Shown: positions 1 through 9,288, numbered from the stretch's first letter. The stretch: 64,000 bases of DNA from Streptosporangiaceae bacterium NEAU-GS5 (GCA_017592665.1 JAGFNW010000003.1:62001-126000), one strand, 5' to 3'. Notes: generated by a model from the sequence alone, not told the origin. Translations and numbers: made by a program.

Positions 1-432
1 AGGCACGACGGTGCTCTTACGCCCGGAGTCGATGATCTGCCACGCGTACTTCTCGGTCTGCAGGAAGCCCGGCACGACTTGTGGTTCCCACGTGCGTATC
101 TCGGTCGCCTCCGCCTCCAGGCTCAGATATGTCGTGAGCTCTTGAGGCAGCGAATCCTGGTAATCCTCCCACCACCCTTTGCGGGCGGCGTCGCGACGTA
201 AGCCCAGCAGCTTCTGGCGCTGGTCTCCGCTGATCTCGTAAAGACGAAGGAGTGCTTCCAGGTCGCCCTCGCGAAGGGAGATCCTCGCGGTCTCGATCCG
301 GCTGACCTTGGCGCCGGACCAGCCGAGGCTGGTCGCGACCTGGTCACCGGACAGGCCGAGGCGCAGGCGGGCCTGGCGCAGCTCGTTGCCGAGCATGCGC
401 TGGCGGACGGTAGGGCTGCCACTTCCCGGCAT
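1..432 (-). CDS. XRE-family regulator with DUF5753 domain, truncated by window edge
   Basis: The first 144 residues are present and the 3' end lies outside the window. An XRE helix-turn-helix occupies about residues 15-70 (LRLGLSGDQVATSLGW, then KVSRIETARIS). It is followed by the start of a DUF5753 region (GWWEDYQDSL, then EPQVVPGFLQTEKYA). This architecture is typical of the many Scr1/BldB-associated regulators of Streptomyces and relatives. The ATG is chosen because GAGGAGG lies just upstream at 445-451. The usual partner, a DUF397 protein, would lie beyond the left edge or be absent. It is divergent from the small gene at 804. Confidence 0.9.
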   Translation of the reverse strand, partial: MPGSGSPTVRQRMLGNELRQARLRLGLSGDQVATSLGWSGAKVSRIETARISLREGDLEALLRLYEISGDQRQKLLGLRRDAARKGWWEDYQDSLPQELTTYLSLEAEATEIRTWEPQVVPGFLQTEKYAWQIIDSGRKSTVVP

Positions 433-493
433 TTCCCGACCGACCTCCTCACCGCGACGTTGAGGTGTCCCTTGCAGGGCTACGCCGATCGTA

Positions 494-506
494 GTGCAAC
501 TTGCAC
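494..506. promoter_or_regulatory. Palindrome GTGCAA-C-TTGCAC, candidate operator
   Basis: A perfect 6-1-6 palindrome lies about 60 bp upstream of the XRE/DUF5753 start. Its symmetry and position suit a dimeric helix-turn-helix repressor, possibly autoregulatory. The sequence is direct observation and the operator role is inference. Confidence 0.35.
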
Positions 507-585
507 CGATGGATGCGATGCAACCACGAAAGATTCTTACAAGTTTCCGTGCACCGAGTATTGCCGCGAAATCTCTTCTGGGTCA

Positions 586-616
586 CGATCGAGACAGGAA
601 GGTTCCCTGTCGATCG
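586..616. repeat. Long imperfect inverted repeat
   Basis: CGATCGAGACAGGAA (586-600) is separated by GG from TTCCCTGTCGATCG (603-616). The arms are complementary apart from one bulged base. It lies between divergent genes, so it could be an operator or an RNA hairpin in the leader of the gene at 804. Confidence 0.4.
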
Positions 617-803
617 GGATCTCAGCCGATGATCATCCCGGCCCGTCCCAGGGGATCCGGTCCCTCTAACGTGCATGGCAATGACGCCGTTCCCGAATGA
701 GGAAAATCCGCGAGGAAAACCGGCGAAAAAAGCCGGGCCGAGAGGCTGCCACCTGTCGACCCGGCGAGAACTCCAGCTCGAATCCACCGAAAAGGAGTCT
801 CTT

Positions 804-1001
804 ATGCATCACTACGTTACCGTCTGGTTCTTTCGAAGCAAGACCCAGGCCGACTTGGCGCTCTGCAGAGACCAGGATCAGTGGGCCCGCGACCTCGGCT
901 GGACCGTGGTCTGGCGAGGCTTCGGCGCGCGTCACTACCGCGACCCGCGCTTCGATCTCGTACGCGAGGTCGAGGAGATAGGGCGGCAGGTCCTCGTCTG
1001 A
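804..1001 (+). CDS. Small hypothetical protein (65 aa)
   Basis: The product starts MHHYVTVWFFRSKTQADLAL and ends REVEEIGRQVLV. It is rich in aromatic residues and Arg, and has no signal peptide or membrane segment. The ATG is preceded by AAAGGAGTCTCTT, a clear ribosome binding site, and a strong stem-loop follows 70 bases after the stop, so it looks like a real monocistronic gene. I do not recognise the family. It is not a DUF397 protein, although it is divergent from a DUF5753 regulator as such partners often are. Confidence 0.6.
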   Translation: MHHYVTVWFFRSKTQADLALCRDQDQWARDLGWTVVWRGFGARHYRDPRFDLVREVEEIGRQVLV

Positions 1002-1072
1002 TTTGCGCCCCTTCGTATCACCCCAGGGCTTGTCCAGTACGTGCCCGGGCGGCGCGGGGGCGCACGGGCACA

Positions 1073-1107
1073 GGGAAGGCCCCAGAATCCGATTCTGGGG
1101 CCTTCCC
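1073..1107 (+). terminator. Perfect 17-bp stem-loop
   Basis: GGGAAGGCCCCAGAATC (1073-1089) and GATTCTGGGGCCTTCCC (1091-1107) are perfect complements around a single C. There is no T-run, as is common for actinobacterial terminators. It ends the transcript of the 65-residue gene before the oxidoreductase promoter. Confidence 0.75.
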
Positions 1108-1155
1108 TATCTTCGTCGCCTCGTTGAGTATGGTTTACGAACTCAGGAGGCGTAC

Positions 1156-3243
1156 ATGACGACCACCGCATACCGGACATGCCCGCTCTGCGAGGCCGTC
1201 TGCGGCCTGCAGCTCACCATCGACCAGGGCCGGATGGTCGATGTGCGCGGAGACCACGAGGATCCGTTCAGCCGCGGGTTCATCTGCCCGAAAGGCGCGT
1301 CACTCGGCTCCCTGGACGAGGACCCCAACCGCCTGACCACCCCTCTCGTCAACGGAAAGCCCGCGACGTGGGCGGCGGCCTTCGCCGCGGTCGAGGCCGG
1401 TCTGAAGGACGTTCCCGGCCCCGCGCGAGCCATCTACCTGGGCAATCCAAGCGTGCACAACATGGGAGGCAGCCTCTACGGCGGCGCGGTGGTCCGCGCG
1501 CTCGGCACCCGCAACGTCTTCTCCGCCAGCACGGCCGACCAGATGCCGAAGCACGTCTCGTGCGGCCTGATGTTCGGCGACCCGCTGGCCATCCCGGTGC
1601 CCGATCTCGACCGGACCGACTATCTGCTCATGCTCGGCGCCAACCCGCTCGAGTCGAACGGCTCGCTCTGCACGGCGCCCGACTTCCCCGGCCGGCTCAA
1701 GGCGCTGAAGAAGCGCGGCGGACGGTTCGTCGTGGTCGACCCGCGCCGCACGCGCACGGCCGCGCTCGCCGACGAGCACATATTCGTACGCCCCGGCACC
1801 GACCCCTACCTCCTGGCCGGCATCGCGCACACCCTGTTCTCCGAGAGCCTCGTAACCGTGAAAGTCCCGGTCAACGGCCTCGACGAGGTCAGGGCCGCCC
1901 TCGCCGGCTTCTCGCCGCAGACCGTGGCGCCCGTGTGCGGCGTCCCCGAGGACGTCATCGTACGGCTCGCGCACGAGCTGGCCGCCGCCCCCACGGCCGC
2001 CGTCTACGGCCGGATCGGCACCTGCACGGCCGAGTTCGGCACGGTCGCCCAGTGGCTGGTGGACGTGCTCAACGTCATCACCGGCAACCTCGACCGCCCC
2101 GGCGGCGCCATGTTCGCCATGTCCGCGACCGAGGGACGGCCGCGGCGAAAGCCGTACGCGATCGGGCGCTGGACGAGCCGCGTCCGCGGCCTGCCCGAGA
2201 CCAACGGCGAGCTGCCGGTGGCCACCCTCGCCGACGAGATCGAGACGCCGGGCGAGGGCCAGGTGCGGGCCCTGATCACGGTGGCCGGAAATCCGGTGAT
2301 GTCGGCGCCCAACGGCCCCCGCCTCGGCGAGGCGTTCGCACGGCTCGACTTCATGGTCAGCGTCGACCCCTATCTGAACGAGACGACCCGGCACGCCCAT
2401 GTCGTCCTGCCGCCGCCGCGGATGCTCACGGCCGGGCACTATGACTTCGCGCTGCTGACGCTGGCCGTACGGAACTACGCGCGTTACTCGCCGCCCATCC
2501 TGCCGCTCGACGGCCCGTCGGAGGGTGAGATCCTGGCCCGGCTCGCCATGATCGCGTCGGGGCAGGGCGCGGACGCCGATCCCGCCCTGCTGGACGAGCT
2601 CATCCTCGGCCAACTCGTGACGCCCGAGCAGCGGGCCCAGCTCAACGGCGCCAACGGCGCCGAACTACGGCTCGACGCCATGCTCCGGCTCGGCCCGTAC
2701 GGCGACTGGAACCCCAGCCCACGCCAGGGCGGGACGCTCTCGCTGAAGACCCTGCTCGATCATCCGCACGGGATCGACCTCGGCCCGCTCGAGCCGCGCA
2801 TTCCCGACAATCTGCGTACGGCCTCGGGCAAGGTCGAACTCGCCCCCGAGGCCATCGTGTCCGACCTCGACCGCCTCCGCGCCCGGCTGGGCGGCAAGGC
2901 GCCCGAGTTCGTGCTGATCGGACGGCGTCACCTGCGCTCCAACAACAGCTGGCTGCACGGCGTCGGGCGGCTGACCGGCGGCACCAACCGCTGCACGCTC
3001 CAGATCAACCCGGCCGACGTCGAACGGCTCGGGCTGGACGGCACGGCCGTGGTCCGCTCGACCGCGGGCGAGCTGACCGTGCCGCTCGAACCGACCGACA
3101 CGATCATGCCGGGCGTGGTGAGCCTCCCGCACGGCTGGAGCGAGGCCAGCGCCAACGTCCTCACCGACGACATGGTCCTCGACCCCGTCTCCGGAAACGC
3201 CGTATTCAACGGAGTTCCCGTGCTGATTGGTCGACCTGGTTGA
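1156..3243 (+). CDS. Molybdopterin-dependent oxidoreductase (formate dehydrogenase/nitrate reductase type)
   Basis: 695 residues of the prokaryotic molybdopterin oxidoreductase (DMSO-reductase) superfamily. The N-terminal [4Fe-4S] motif is C9-x2-C12-x3-C16-x27-C44 followed by PKG. The central part has the MGD-binding signatures GANPLESNGS and VVVDPRRTRTA, and the C-terminus the molydopterin-dinucleotide domain (SNNSWLHGVGRL, then VSLPHGWSEA). C136 in KHVSCGLMFG aligns with the usual position of the Mo ligand. No twin-arginine signal is visible, so it is probably cytoplasmic. The ATG follows AGGAGG at 1145-1150. No electron-transfer subunit or chaperone is adjacent, so the substrate and partner are unknown. 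Confidence 0.88.
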   Translation: MTTTAYRTCPLCEAVCGLQLTIDQGRMVDVRGDHEDPFSRGFICPKGASLGSLDEDPNRLTTPLVNGKPATWAAAFAAVEAGLKDVPGPARAIYLGNPSVHNMGGSLYGGAVVRALGTRNVFSASTADQMPKHVSCGLMFGDPLAIPVPDLDRTDYLLMLGANPLESNGSLCTAPDFPGRLKALKKRGGRFVVVDPRRTRTAALADEHIFVRPGTDPYLLAGIAHTLFSESLVTVKVPVNGLDEVRAALAGFSPQTVAPVCGVPEDVIVRLAHELAAAPTAAVYGRIGTCTAEFGTVAQWLVDVLNVITGNLDRPGGAMFAMSATEGRPRRKPYAIGRWTSRVRGLPETNGELPVATLADEIETPGEGQVRALITVAGNPVMSAPNGPRLGEAFARLDFMVSVDPYLNETTRHAHVVLPPPRMLTAGHYDFALLTLAVRNYARYSPPILPLDGPSEGEILARLAMIASGQGADADPALLDELILGQLVTPEQRAQLNGANGAELRLDAMLRLGPYGDWNPSPRQGGTLSLKTLLDHPHGIDLGPLEPRIPDNLRTASGKVELAPEAIVSDLDRLRARLGGKAPEFVLIGRRHLRSNNSWLHGVGRLTGGTNRCTLQINPADVERLGLDGTAVVRSTAGELTVPLEPTDTIMPGVVSLPHGWSEASANVLTDDMVLDPVSGNAVFNGVPVLIGRPG

Positions 3244-3267
3244 TCACCAACGATTAGGGTTGCGTGA

Positions 3268-3858
3268 GTGACGTCCGACCGCCTCCACGCGCAGCTCGCG
3301 TTCGCCATAGAGATTGACAAATTGAAGCGCGTCATCAGGCGCAACACCCTCATGGACGGGTCGCGCCGGGAGAACGACGCCGAGCATTCCTGGTATCTCG
3401 GCATGCTGGCGATGATCATGGGTGAGCACGCGCCACCCGGCACCGACCTGCAGAAGGTCATCACCATGCTGCTGGTGCACGACATCGTGGAAATAGACGC
3501 GGGAGACACGTTCATTTACGACCGGGTCGCGGTCGAGCAACAGGCTCAGGCCGAGCGCGCCGCGGCCGACCGGATATTCAACCTGCTGCCCGAAGATCAG
3601 GCGGTCCGGCTGCGGGCGCTGTGGGACGAGTTCGAGGCGCGCGCGACCCCCGAGTCGAGGTTCGCCAAGGCGCTCGACCGGCTGGCGCCCATCCTTGCCA
3701 ATCATTTGACCGAGGGCGGCACCTGGGCGCTGTACAAGGTGACGGCGCGGCAGGTCCTGTCCAACGTCGAGATCATCGCCGAGGGGTCGCCCACGCTCGG
3801 CGAGTACGCGACGGGCATCGTCCAGGCGTCGGTGGCCAGGGGACATCTGGCCCCCTGA
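3268..3858 (+). CDS. HD-domain hydrolase (YfbR/HDDC2-like nucleotidase family)
   Basis: 196 residues. The HD metal-binding pattern reads NDAEHSWYLGML (H40), LLVHDIVEIDAGDT (H71, D72, E75, D78). This matches the HD_3 group that includes 5'-deoxynucleotidase YfbR and eukaryotic HDDC2, which hydrolyse nucleoside monophosphates. Substrate here is inferred only from family. GTG start, 24 bases after the oxidoreductase stop and possibly cotranscribed with it. Confidence 0.82.
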   Translation: MTSDRLHAQLAFAIEIDKLKRVIRRNTLMDGSRRENDAEHSWYLGMLAMIMGEHAPPGTDLQKVITMLLVHDIVEIDAGDTFIYDRVAVEQQAQAERAAADRIFNLLPEDQAVRLRALWDEFEARATPESRFAKALDRLAPILANHLTEGGTWALYKVTARQVLSNVEIIAEGSPTLGEYATGIVQASVARGHLAP

Positions 3859-3903
3859 CCTGGCTTTGTGTTCAGCGGCGGTATGGCCGGGTAAGGCCAA
3901 TAT

Positions 3904-4812
3904 GTGGAGAAGACGAAGTCGCGCCGGGCGCTCCGGATGCCGCGGGTCAACGCGAGCGCCGACGCCCTCGACCGGCTGGAGCGGACCACCGTCATGGACC
4001 GGCCGATCCGCGGCCTGGCCAAGGCCGTACGCCAGAAAATCGGCCCAGGGCGGCTGAGGGACCTGCTGCACGGAGTGCCGTTCGGGCACCCGCTGCACCC
4101 GCCGCTGGCGACCGCCAGCATCGGCTGCTTCCTCGCCACGGCCCTGCTCGACGCCACCGGCGCCGATCCACGCGCCGCGCGCACCGTGCTCCTCGCCGGG
4201 GTCGCGGCCAGCGTGCCGACGGCCGCGGCCGGGATCACCGACTGGTCCACCCTGCATCGCGAGCAGCAGCGGGTCGGATTCGTACACGGGCTGACCAACC
4301 TCGCGGGCTTCGGCCTGTTCGCGAGCTCGCTGGTGGCCCGGCTCGCCGGGCGCGCCAAGGCCGGCCGGATGCTCGGGCTGGCCGGGCTCTGCGCCGCGTC
4401 CGCCGGCGCCTATCTTGGCGGCCACCTGGCCTTCCGTCAGGCCGCCGGGGCCAATCACGCCGAGTCGGTGGCCCACCTCGTGCCACTCGGCTGGCATGAC
4501 CTCTGCGCGTTGAAGGACCTGCCGGACGGCCGTCCCGTGTCGCGGCGGCTCGGCTACATCGACCTGTTCGTGCTGCGCCAGGGCGACGACGTCACGGTCC
4601 TCGCCGATCACTGCGCGCACCTCGCGGGCCCGCTGCACCAGGGCCGGATCACGGTCGAGGACGACGACGCCTGCGTGGTGTGCCCGTGGCACGGCAGCGT
4701 CTTCCGGCTGAGCGACGGCTCCGTCGTCCACGGCCCGGCCACGGCCCGCCAGCCGGCCTTCCACACCCGCACCCGCCGCGACGGCACCGTACAGGTCCGC
4801 CCTGCCACATAG
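3904..4812 (+). CDS. DUF2231 membrane domain fused to Rieske [2Fe-2S] domain
   Basis: 302 residues. Residues 55-175 form a DUF2231-type membrane unit with about four hydrophobic segments (HPLHPPLATASIG, then LLAGVAASVPTAAAGITDW). A cytosolic-type Rieske domain follows at about 195-300, with C237-x-H239 and C260-x2-H263 in DHCAHLAGPLHQG and CPWHGSVF. The fusion is recurrent in actinobacteria and is thought to act in membrane-linked electron transfer; the partner is unknown. GTG start at 3904; the overlapping ATG at 3902 is out of frame. It follows the HD gene by 45 bases, and together with the upstream Mo-oxidoreductase this may be a redox cluster. Confidence 0.85.
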   Translation: MEKTKSRRALRMPRVNASADALDRLERTTVMDRPIRGLAKAVRQKIGPGRLRDLLHGVPFGHPLHPPLATASIGCFLATALLDATGADPRAARTVLLAGVAASVPTAAAGITDWSTLHREQQRVGFVHGLTNLAGFGLFASSLVARLAGRAKAGRMLGLAGLCAASAGAYLGGHLAFRQAAGANHAESVAHLVPLGWHDLCALKDLPDGRPVSRRLGYIDLFVLRQGDDVTVLADHCAHLAGPLHQGRITVEDDDACVVCPWHGSVFRLSDGSVVHGPATARQPAFHTRTRRDGTVQVRPAT

Positions 4813-4896
4813 TGACAGAGGCGATACCGGGCGCAACTTCGATCTTCCCTGGGTCGTTCCCGATGCAGACGGAACGCCGCCGCCCTGGGAGGGGAC

Positions 4897-7800
4897 ATGG
4901 TCGAGGAGCCCGATGACCTGGAAGAGCTCGACGAACTGCTCAGCCGTCTCCCGGTGGGGAGTCCCGAGCACACCGAGGTGTTCGCGTTACGGGCCGGGCT
5001 CTTCCTGGCGTACGGGATCAGGACGAACGACCGCCGCGCGACGTGGTTCCTCATCGAGGAAATCGAGGCGTGGCTGACCCAGACGGCGTCGGATCATCCG
5101 CGTCGCGCGGAGTTCACCGAGTTGCTCGTGCACACCTATCATCTCGGGGCCGAGCAGCTGATGGGCGGCAGCACCGAAGACTTCGCGACCGCCCTGCTCC
5201 ATCCGGTGTGGGAAGGCGACACCGACGAGGCGCAGAGCGCGATCGCGTATCTGCGCCGCGCCGCGGAACTGGCGCCCTCCGACCTGGCGGCCCAGGTCAC
5301 GTACGGGGCGATGTGCCTGCACACGGGGATCGAAGCGGATGCCGCGGCCATCGCGGCACGCACCGCGGGCCTGGGCGTGGACGCCCCGCATGCCGAGGCG
5401 CTGACCGCGGTCCTCGGCGCGGCGGCCGCCGGAGAACGCGGGCCCGAGGCGCTGCGGCACGCGCTCGGCCTGCTCCCCGAGGGCCACGCCGGACGCACGC
5501 TGATCGCCCTCCCCCTGGCGCGGCGGCTGAGCGCCACGCCGGTCTCCGGCGCGACGATCGCAGAGCTGAGCGAGGCGCTCGAGCTGACGGCCGAGCTGAT
5601 CGAGCGCGGCTCCCGGGAGGTGCGCCAGGAGTCCCTGGTCCTCGCCCTGCTGGCCATGTCGAACACCCTGCTGCTCAGTCAGGTCTCCGCCGATCTTCCG
5701 CGCCTGCGCGCCGCCCTCGGCGCCGCTCCCCTCGACCGGGCGGTCGCCGCCATGGCCACGTTCTGGATGGACGGCGACGGATCCCAGATCACCGTCGCGG
5801 CCGACCTGATCGCCGAGCTGATCGAGAGCGGCGCCACGACGGACGACTCCGCTTCCGGAGCCCTGGCGGAAATGCTCTGCTTCACGGCCATCACGCTGTT
5901 CCAGGACCGGTGGGTGGCCACGAACAACCTGGAGTATCTCGACCGCGCGGAGCACTGCTGCGACCTGCTGGCCGACTCCGAGCGAGTGCGGGACGACCCC
6001 GAGCAGGTGGCCGCGATCGCCGCCCTCCGCGCTGGGGTGTCCATGCACCGGTCGATCCTCACTCAGGACGCCGACTCGGCGCGCCGCGCGGTCGAGACGC
6101 TCCGCGGCGTCCCGATGGATGCGGACCACGAGCGGCTCATGCGCTTGCTCACGGCGACCGCGAACGGCTTGGCGCTCGACGGGCTCGAGGACGCGCGCGA
6201 GCTGGAGCCGCTGGATTCCCTGTTCGAGGGCGACGCCCGCTTCGACGTCGAGCGTCATGGGGTGGTGCTCGTGCAGCGAGGTCTCGCGGGCGACGCCCAG
6301 GCCCTCGACGAGGGCATCGCGATGCTCCGGCACGCCATGACCCTGCCCTCGCCGTACGTCCTGACCTACGCGCCGACGGAGGCGACCCTTGGGCTCGCGC
6401 TGTATTGCCGGGGGTGGGACGACAAGGGCGCCGACCTCGACGAAGCCGTCGAACTCCTCGAACGCGCCGCCGCTCGCGCACGCTCGGAGCCGGGAGCCCG
6501 GTGGGCCGGCAAGATCTTCGCCAATCTGGCCCGGGCGCGCCGGCATCGCGACGATCGCGGCCGTGAGGATGCGTGGTCCGCCGTCGAAGCGGGCCTGGAG
6601 TCGCTGCGGGCGCGGCTCGGCGATCTGCTCCTGCAGAGCGGCGCGGAGCGGTCGCTCGCGATGTCCACCGAGGCGGCCGACGTGGCGCTGGAAGTGGCTG
6701 GCTGGGCGCTGGAGGACAACCGGCGTGGCAAGGCGGTCCAGGCGCTGGAGCTGGGCCGTGGATTGGTCCTCCACGCCGCCACACTCGTCGACGACGCGCC
6801 GGGGATCCTGCGCGAGGCGGGCGCGGAAGAACTCGCGGCCGAATGGGAGGCCGCCGCCCGCGACACCGGCCGCTCGCGAGACACCAGCCGCACGGCGGAC
6901 GCAGGCAGTGCGGCGGGCGCGGGTGATGCGGCGGACGCGGGCGGTGCGGCGGACGCGGGCGGTGCGGCGGACGCGGGCGGTGCGGCGGACGCGGGAGGTG
7001 CGGCAGGCCCGGGCGCTTGGGTGGACGCGGGCCTTGGCGTGGACGTTCCGAGTGCCTTGCGCGCCCGGGCGCTCGAGGCCCTCCGGGGCGCCGTGGCCGG
7101 GCGACGGCTGTTCGAACCGCCGTCCGCCGCTCAGATCGGGGCCGCCCTGACCGCCGGTGGCTGGGACGGAATGGTGCATCTGCTCCCTGAGTCACGGCAC
7201 GCCGACGGGATGGCCGTCGTGATCACGCCCGATGGCAGGGCGCGGCCCGTACAGCTGCCCGGTCTACGCACGGGGCCCGACACGCCCGTGGACGCGTTCG
7301 TCGCGGCCGACCGCGACCGGCGCGCGCAGCCCAACGGCCTCGAGCTACGGCGCCGCTGGGCGGAGGCCCTCGACGCCGTGTGCGGCTGGGCCGGCGCTGA
7401 GGTCGTGGGTCCCCTCCTCACGGCTTTCGGCGCCCGTCGCCTGGACGCGCAGCGCCGGCCTCGGCTGGTCCTCGTGCCGTGGGGCCGGGCCAGTGTCGTG
7501 CCCTGGCAGGCGGCCCGGTGGGACGGCACACACGCCTGCGAGGTCGCCCTGTTCTCCTACGCCGCGTCCGGCCGCCAGCTCGTGGCGGCCGCGCCGGCGC
7601 GGTCCGCAGAGCAGGCGGCCGTCGTCATCGCGGATCCGGTCGGCGCCCCGCTGCGCTGGGAGTGCGATCAGGTCCGCGTGAGCGCCCACCCCGATGCCGA
7701 GCGGCTCGGCCGCTGGCGTGGCCGTGAGCGGCTCGGCCGCTGGTGCGGGCCCGAGGAGAGCGCACCGGACGCCGCCGGCTGTGACGCCGTGCTCGCCGCC

Positions 7801-8289
7801 TTGCGTACGGCACGGCTCGTCCACTACGCCGGGCACGGGGACGCCGGCCGGCCCACCGCCTCCCACCTACGCCTGGCCGACGGCGCTCTTTCGGTGCGGC
7901 GGATCCTTCGCGAGGCCCGTCTCCCGGGCTCCCTGGTGGTCCTGTCGGCCTGCATGACCGACCTTTCCGACCAGGACTTCGACGAGGCGCTCACGCTCGC
8001 CACGGCGCTTCGTGTGGCCGGCGCGAGCGACGTCGTCGGCTCGCGCTGGATGGTGGCGGACGACGCGCGCACGGCGGCGATGATGGTGATGTTCCACACC
8101 TTCCTGGCAGATAGCCGCGATCCGGCCGAGGCGCTGCGCCTGGCCCAGGTCTGGATGCTCGGCGGCGACCGCGACCTCCTCCGGGATGTCGCCCCCGAGC
8201 TCTATCGGCATGTCGCCGAGGCGGACTTCGGCGACGTGACGATCTGGGGGGCGTTCACCCACCACGGCAGAGCCTTAGCCGGGGATTGA
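4897..8289 (+). CDS. TPR-repeat CHAT-domain (caspase-like) protein
   Basis: 1,130 residues. The first ~660 are helical, Ala/Leu/Glu-rich TPR-like repeats. A repetitive ADAGGA linker follows at about 673-703. The C-terminal CHAT domain (about 760-1130) carries the expected dyad: H980 in HYAGHG and C1019 in VVLSACMTD, followed by GSRWMVADDA and the C-terminal PAEALRLAQ helix. CHAT proteins are clan CD cysteine peptidases that act in death pathways or defence, but most stand-alone actinobacterial members are uncharacterised. No cognate substrate, gasdermin or sensor gene is adjacent. ATG with GGGAGGGG upstream. The stop overlaps the convergent sigma-factor gene by 15 bases. Confidence 0.88.
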   Translation: MVEEPDDLEELDELLSRLPVGSPEHTEVFALRAGLFLAYGIRTNDRRATWFLIEEIEAWLTQTASDHPRRAEFTELLVHTYHLGAEQLMGGSTEDFATALLHPVWEGDTDEAQSAIAYLRRAAELAPSDLAAQVTYGAMCLHTGIEADAAAIAARTAGLGVDAPHAEALTAVLGAAAAGERGPEALRHALGLLPEGHAGRTLIALPLARRLSATPVSGATIAELSEALELTAELIERGSREVRQESLVLALLAMSNTLLLSQVSADLPRLRAALGAAPLDRAVAAMATFWMDGDGSQITVAADLIAELIESGATTDDSASGALAEMLCFTAITLFQDRWVATNNLEYLDRAEHCCDLLADSERVRDDPEQVAAIAALRAGVSMHRSILTQDADSARRAVETLRGVPMDADHERLMRLLTATANGLALDGLEDARELEPLDSLFEGDARFDVERHGVVLVQRGLAGDAQALDEGIAMLRHAMTLPSPYVLTYAPTEATLGLALYCRGWDDKGADLDEAVELLERAAARARSEPGARWAGKIFANLARARRHRDDRGREDAWSAVEAGLESLRARLGDLLLQSGAERSLAMSTEAADVALEVAGWALEDNRRGKAVQALELGRGLVLHAATLVDDAPGILREAGAEELAAEWEAAARDTGRSRDTSRTADAGSAAGAGDAADAGGAADAGGAADAGGAADAGGAAGPGAWVDAGLGVDVPSALRARALEALRGAVAGRRLFEPPSAAQIGAALTAGGWDGMVHLLPESRHADGMAVVITPDGRARPVQLPGLRTGPDTPVDAFVAADRDRRAQPNGLELRRRWAEALDAVCGWAGAEVVGPLLTAFGARRLDAQRRPRLVLVPWGRASVVPWQAARWDGTHACEVALFSYAASGRQLVAAAPARSAEQAAVVIADPVGAPLRWECDQVRVSAHPDAERLGRWRGRERLGRWCGPEESAPDAAGCDAVLAALRTARLVHYAGHGDAGRPTASHLRLADGALSVRRILREARLPGSLVVLSACMTDLSDQDFDEALTLATALRVAGASDVVGSRWMVADDARTAAMMVMFHTFLADSRDPAEALRLAQVWMLGGDRDLLRDVAPELYRHVAEADFGDVTIWGAFTHHGRALAGD
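6913..7002 (+). repeat. 18-bp tandem repeat inside the CHAT gene
   Basis: Four consecutive units of gcggacgcgggcggtgcg (the last with one change) follow one degenerate unit. They encode ADAGGA repeats in a flexible linker between the TPR array and the CHAT domain. The unit length is a multiple of 3, so copy number can vary without a frameshift. Confidence 0.9.
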
Positions 8290-9288
8290 CCGGGGCAGGC
8301 CGAACCACGGCAGGACGCTGTTCTCGAAGCGGATCATCGCGCTGATCCGATCGCCGGTGAGGGCGATGACGATGAGGCCGATCCCGCGCCGGACGTCGCC
8401 TGCCGTCCGAAGGTAGGCGCCGAACGCCGGTTGACCGTTCGCGCGCGTCGGCACGAGGTCGAACCTCCGCCCCGCGTCGAACAGGCCGGCGCAGAAGCGG
8501 GCCGCCATGTCCCGGCCCTGGTATTCGAACGGGATCGGCGGCATCGATATGAACACGTCGTCCGTCAGAAGGGCCACCACCGCGTCGAGGTCGGCCGACT
8601 CGTACGCGCGGACGAACTTGGCCACGATCGCGTCCTCGGCCGGTGAGGCCGGGGCGGGAGCCGGTTCACGACCGGCGGCCGGCGGCCGTCGCCGCTCCAG
8701 GCCGGCGCGCGCCCGTTTGAGCGCGCTGTTGACCGATTCGAGGGTCGAATCCAGCATCTCGGCCACCTCGCCCGCGTGGAATCCGAGCACGTCGCGCAGG
8801 ATGAGTACGGCGAGCTGGCGGGGCGGCAGCGTCTGCAGGGCCGTCACGAACGCCAGTGAAATCGACTCGATCTGCTCATAGCGGGCAGCGGGCCCGAGCG
8901 GCACATCGGTGACGCCTTCGAGGAGGGTGTCGGGGTAGGGCTCCAGCCAGACGACCTCGCCGAGGCGGGTGGGCTCGGGCGGTTCGACGCCGGGGATGTC
9001 CCACTGCTTGGCGGGCCGACGACCGGCCGATCGGCGCGCGTTGAGGCACCGGTTGGTGGCGACCCGATAGAGCCATGTGCGCAGCGAGGCGCGCTCCTCG
9101 AATCCGGTGAGACCCTGCCAGGCAGTCAGCAGCGTGTCCTGCAGGGCGTCTTCGGCGTCCTGGATCGAGCCGAGCATCCGGTAGCAGTGCACCTGCAACT
9201 CGCGGCGGTGCGGCTCGACGAGCTCCCTGAACGCGTCGCCATCCCCTGCCCGCGCCCTCGAGAGCAGGTCAGTGGCGTCAGTCATCAT
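8275..9288 (-). CDS. ECF RNA polymerase sigma factor with C-terminal SnoaL-like domain (SigG/TIGR02960 type)
   Basis: 337 residues. Region sigma-2 reads AFRELVEPHRRELQVHCYRMLG and DAEDALQDTLLTAW; sigma-4 reads LPPRQLAVLILRDVLGFHAGEVAEMLDS. The last ~125 residues form an NTF2/SnoaL-like domain, a fused tail that in this ECF class is thought to regulate activity in place of an anti-sigma factor. Three start codons are clustered at 9294, 9288 and 9285; the second is chosen because GAGG lies 6 bases ahead of it. No anti-sigma gene is adjacent, in keeping with the fused tail. It converges on the CHAT gene. Confidence 0.9.
   Translation of the reverse strand: MMTDATDLLSRARAGDGDAFRELVEPHRRELQVHCYRMLGSIQDAEDALQDTLLTAWQGLTGFEERASLRTWLYRVATNRCLNARRSAGRRPAKQWDIPGVEPPEPTRLGEVVWLEPYPDTLLEGVTDVPLGPAARYEQIESISLAFVTALQTLPPRQLAVLILRDVLGFHAGEVAEMLDSTLESVNSALKRARAGLERRRPPAAGREPAPAPASPAEDAIVAKFVRAYESADLDAVVALLTDDVFISMPPIPFEYQGRDMAARFCAGLFDAGRRFDLVPTRANGQPAFGAYLRTAGDVRRGIGLIVIALTGDRISAMIRFENSVLPWFGLPRSIPG

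Larger units (their letters stand above)
433..803. other. 371-bp divergent intergenic region
   Basis: No open frame here has actinobacterial codon bias. Base composition is clearly lower in GC than the flanks. It carries two inverted repeats (494-506 and 586-616) and a good AAGGAG ribosome binding site at 792-797 for the gene at 804. It probably holds the promoters of both divergent genes. Confidence 0.6.
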
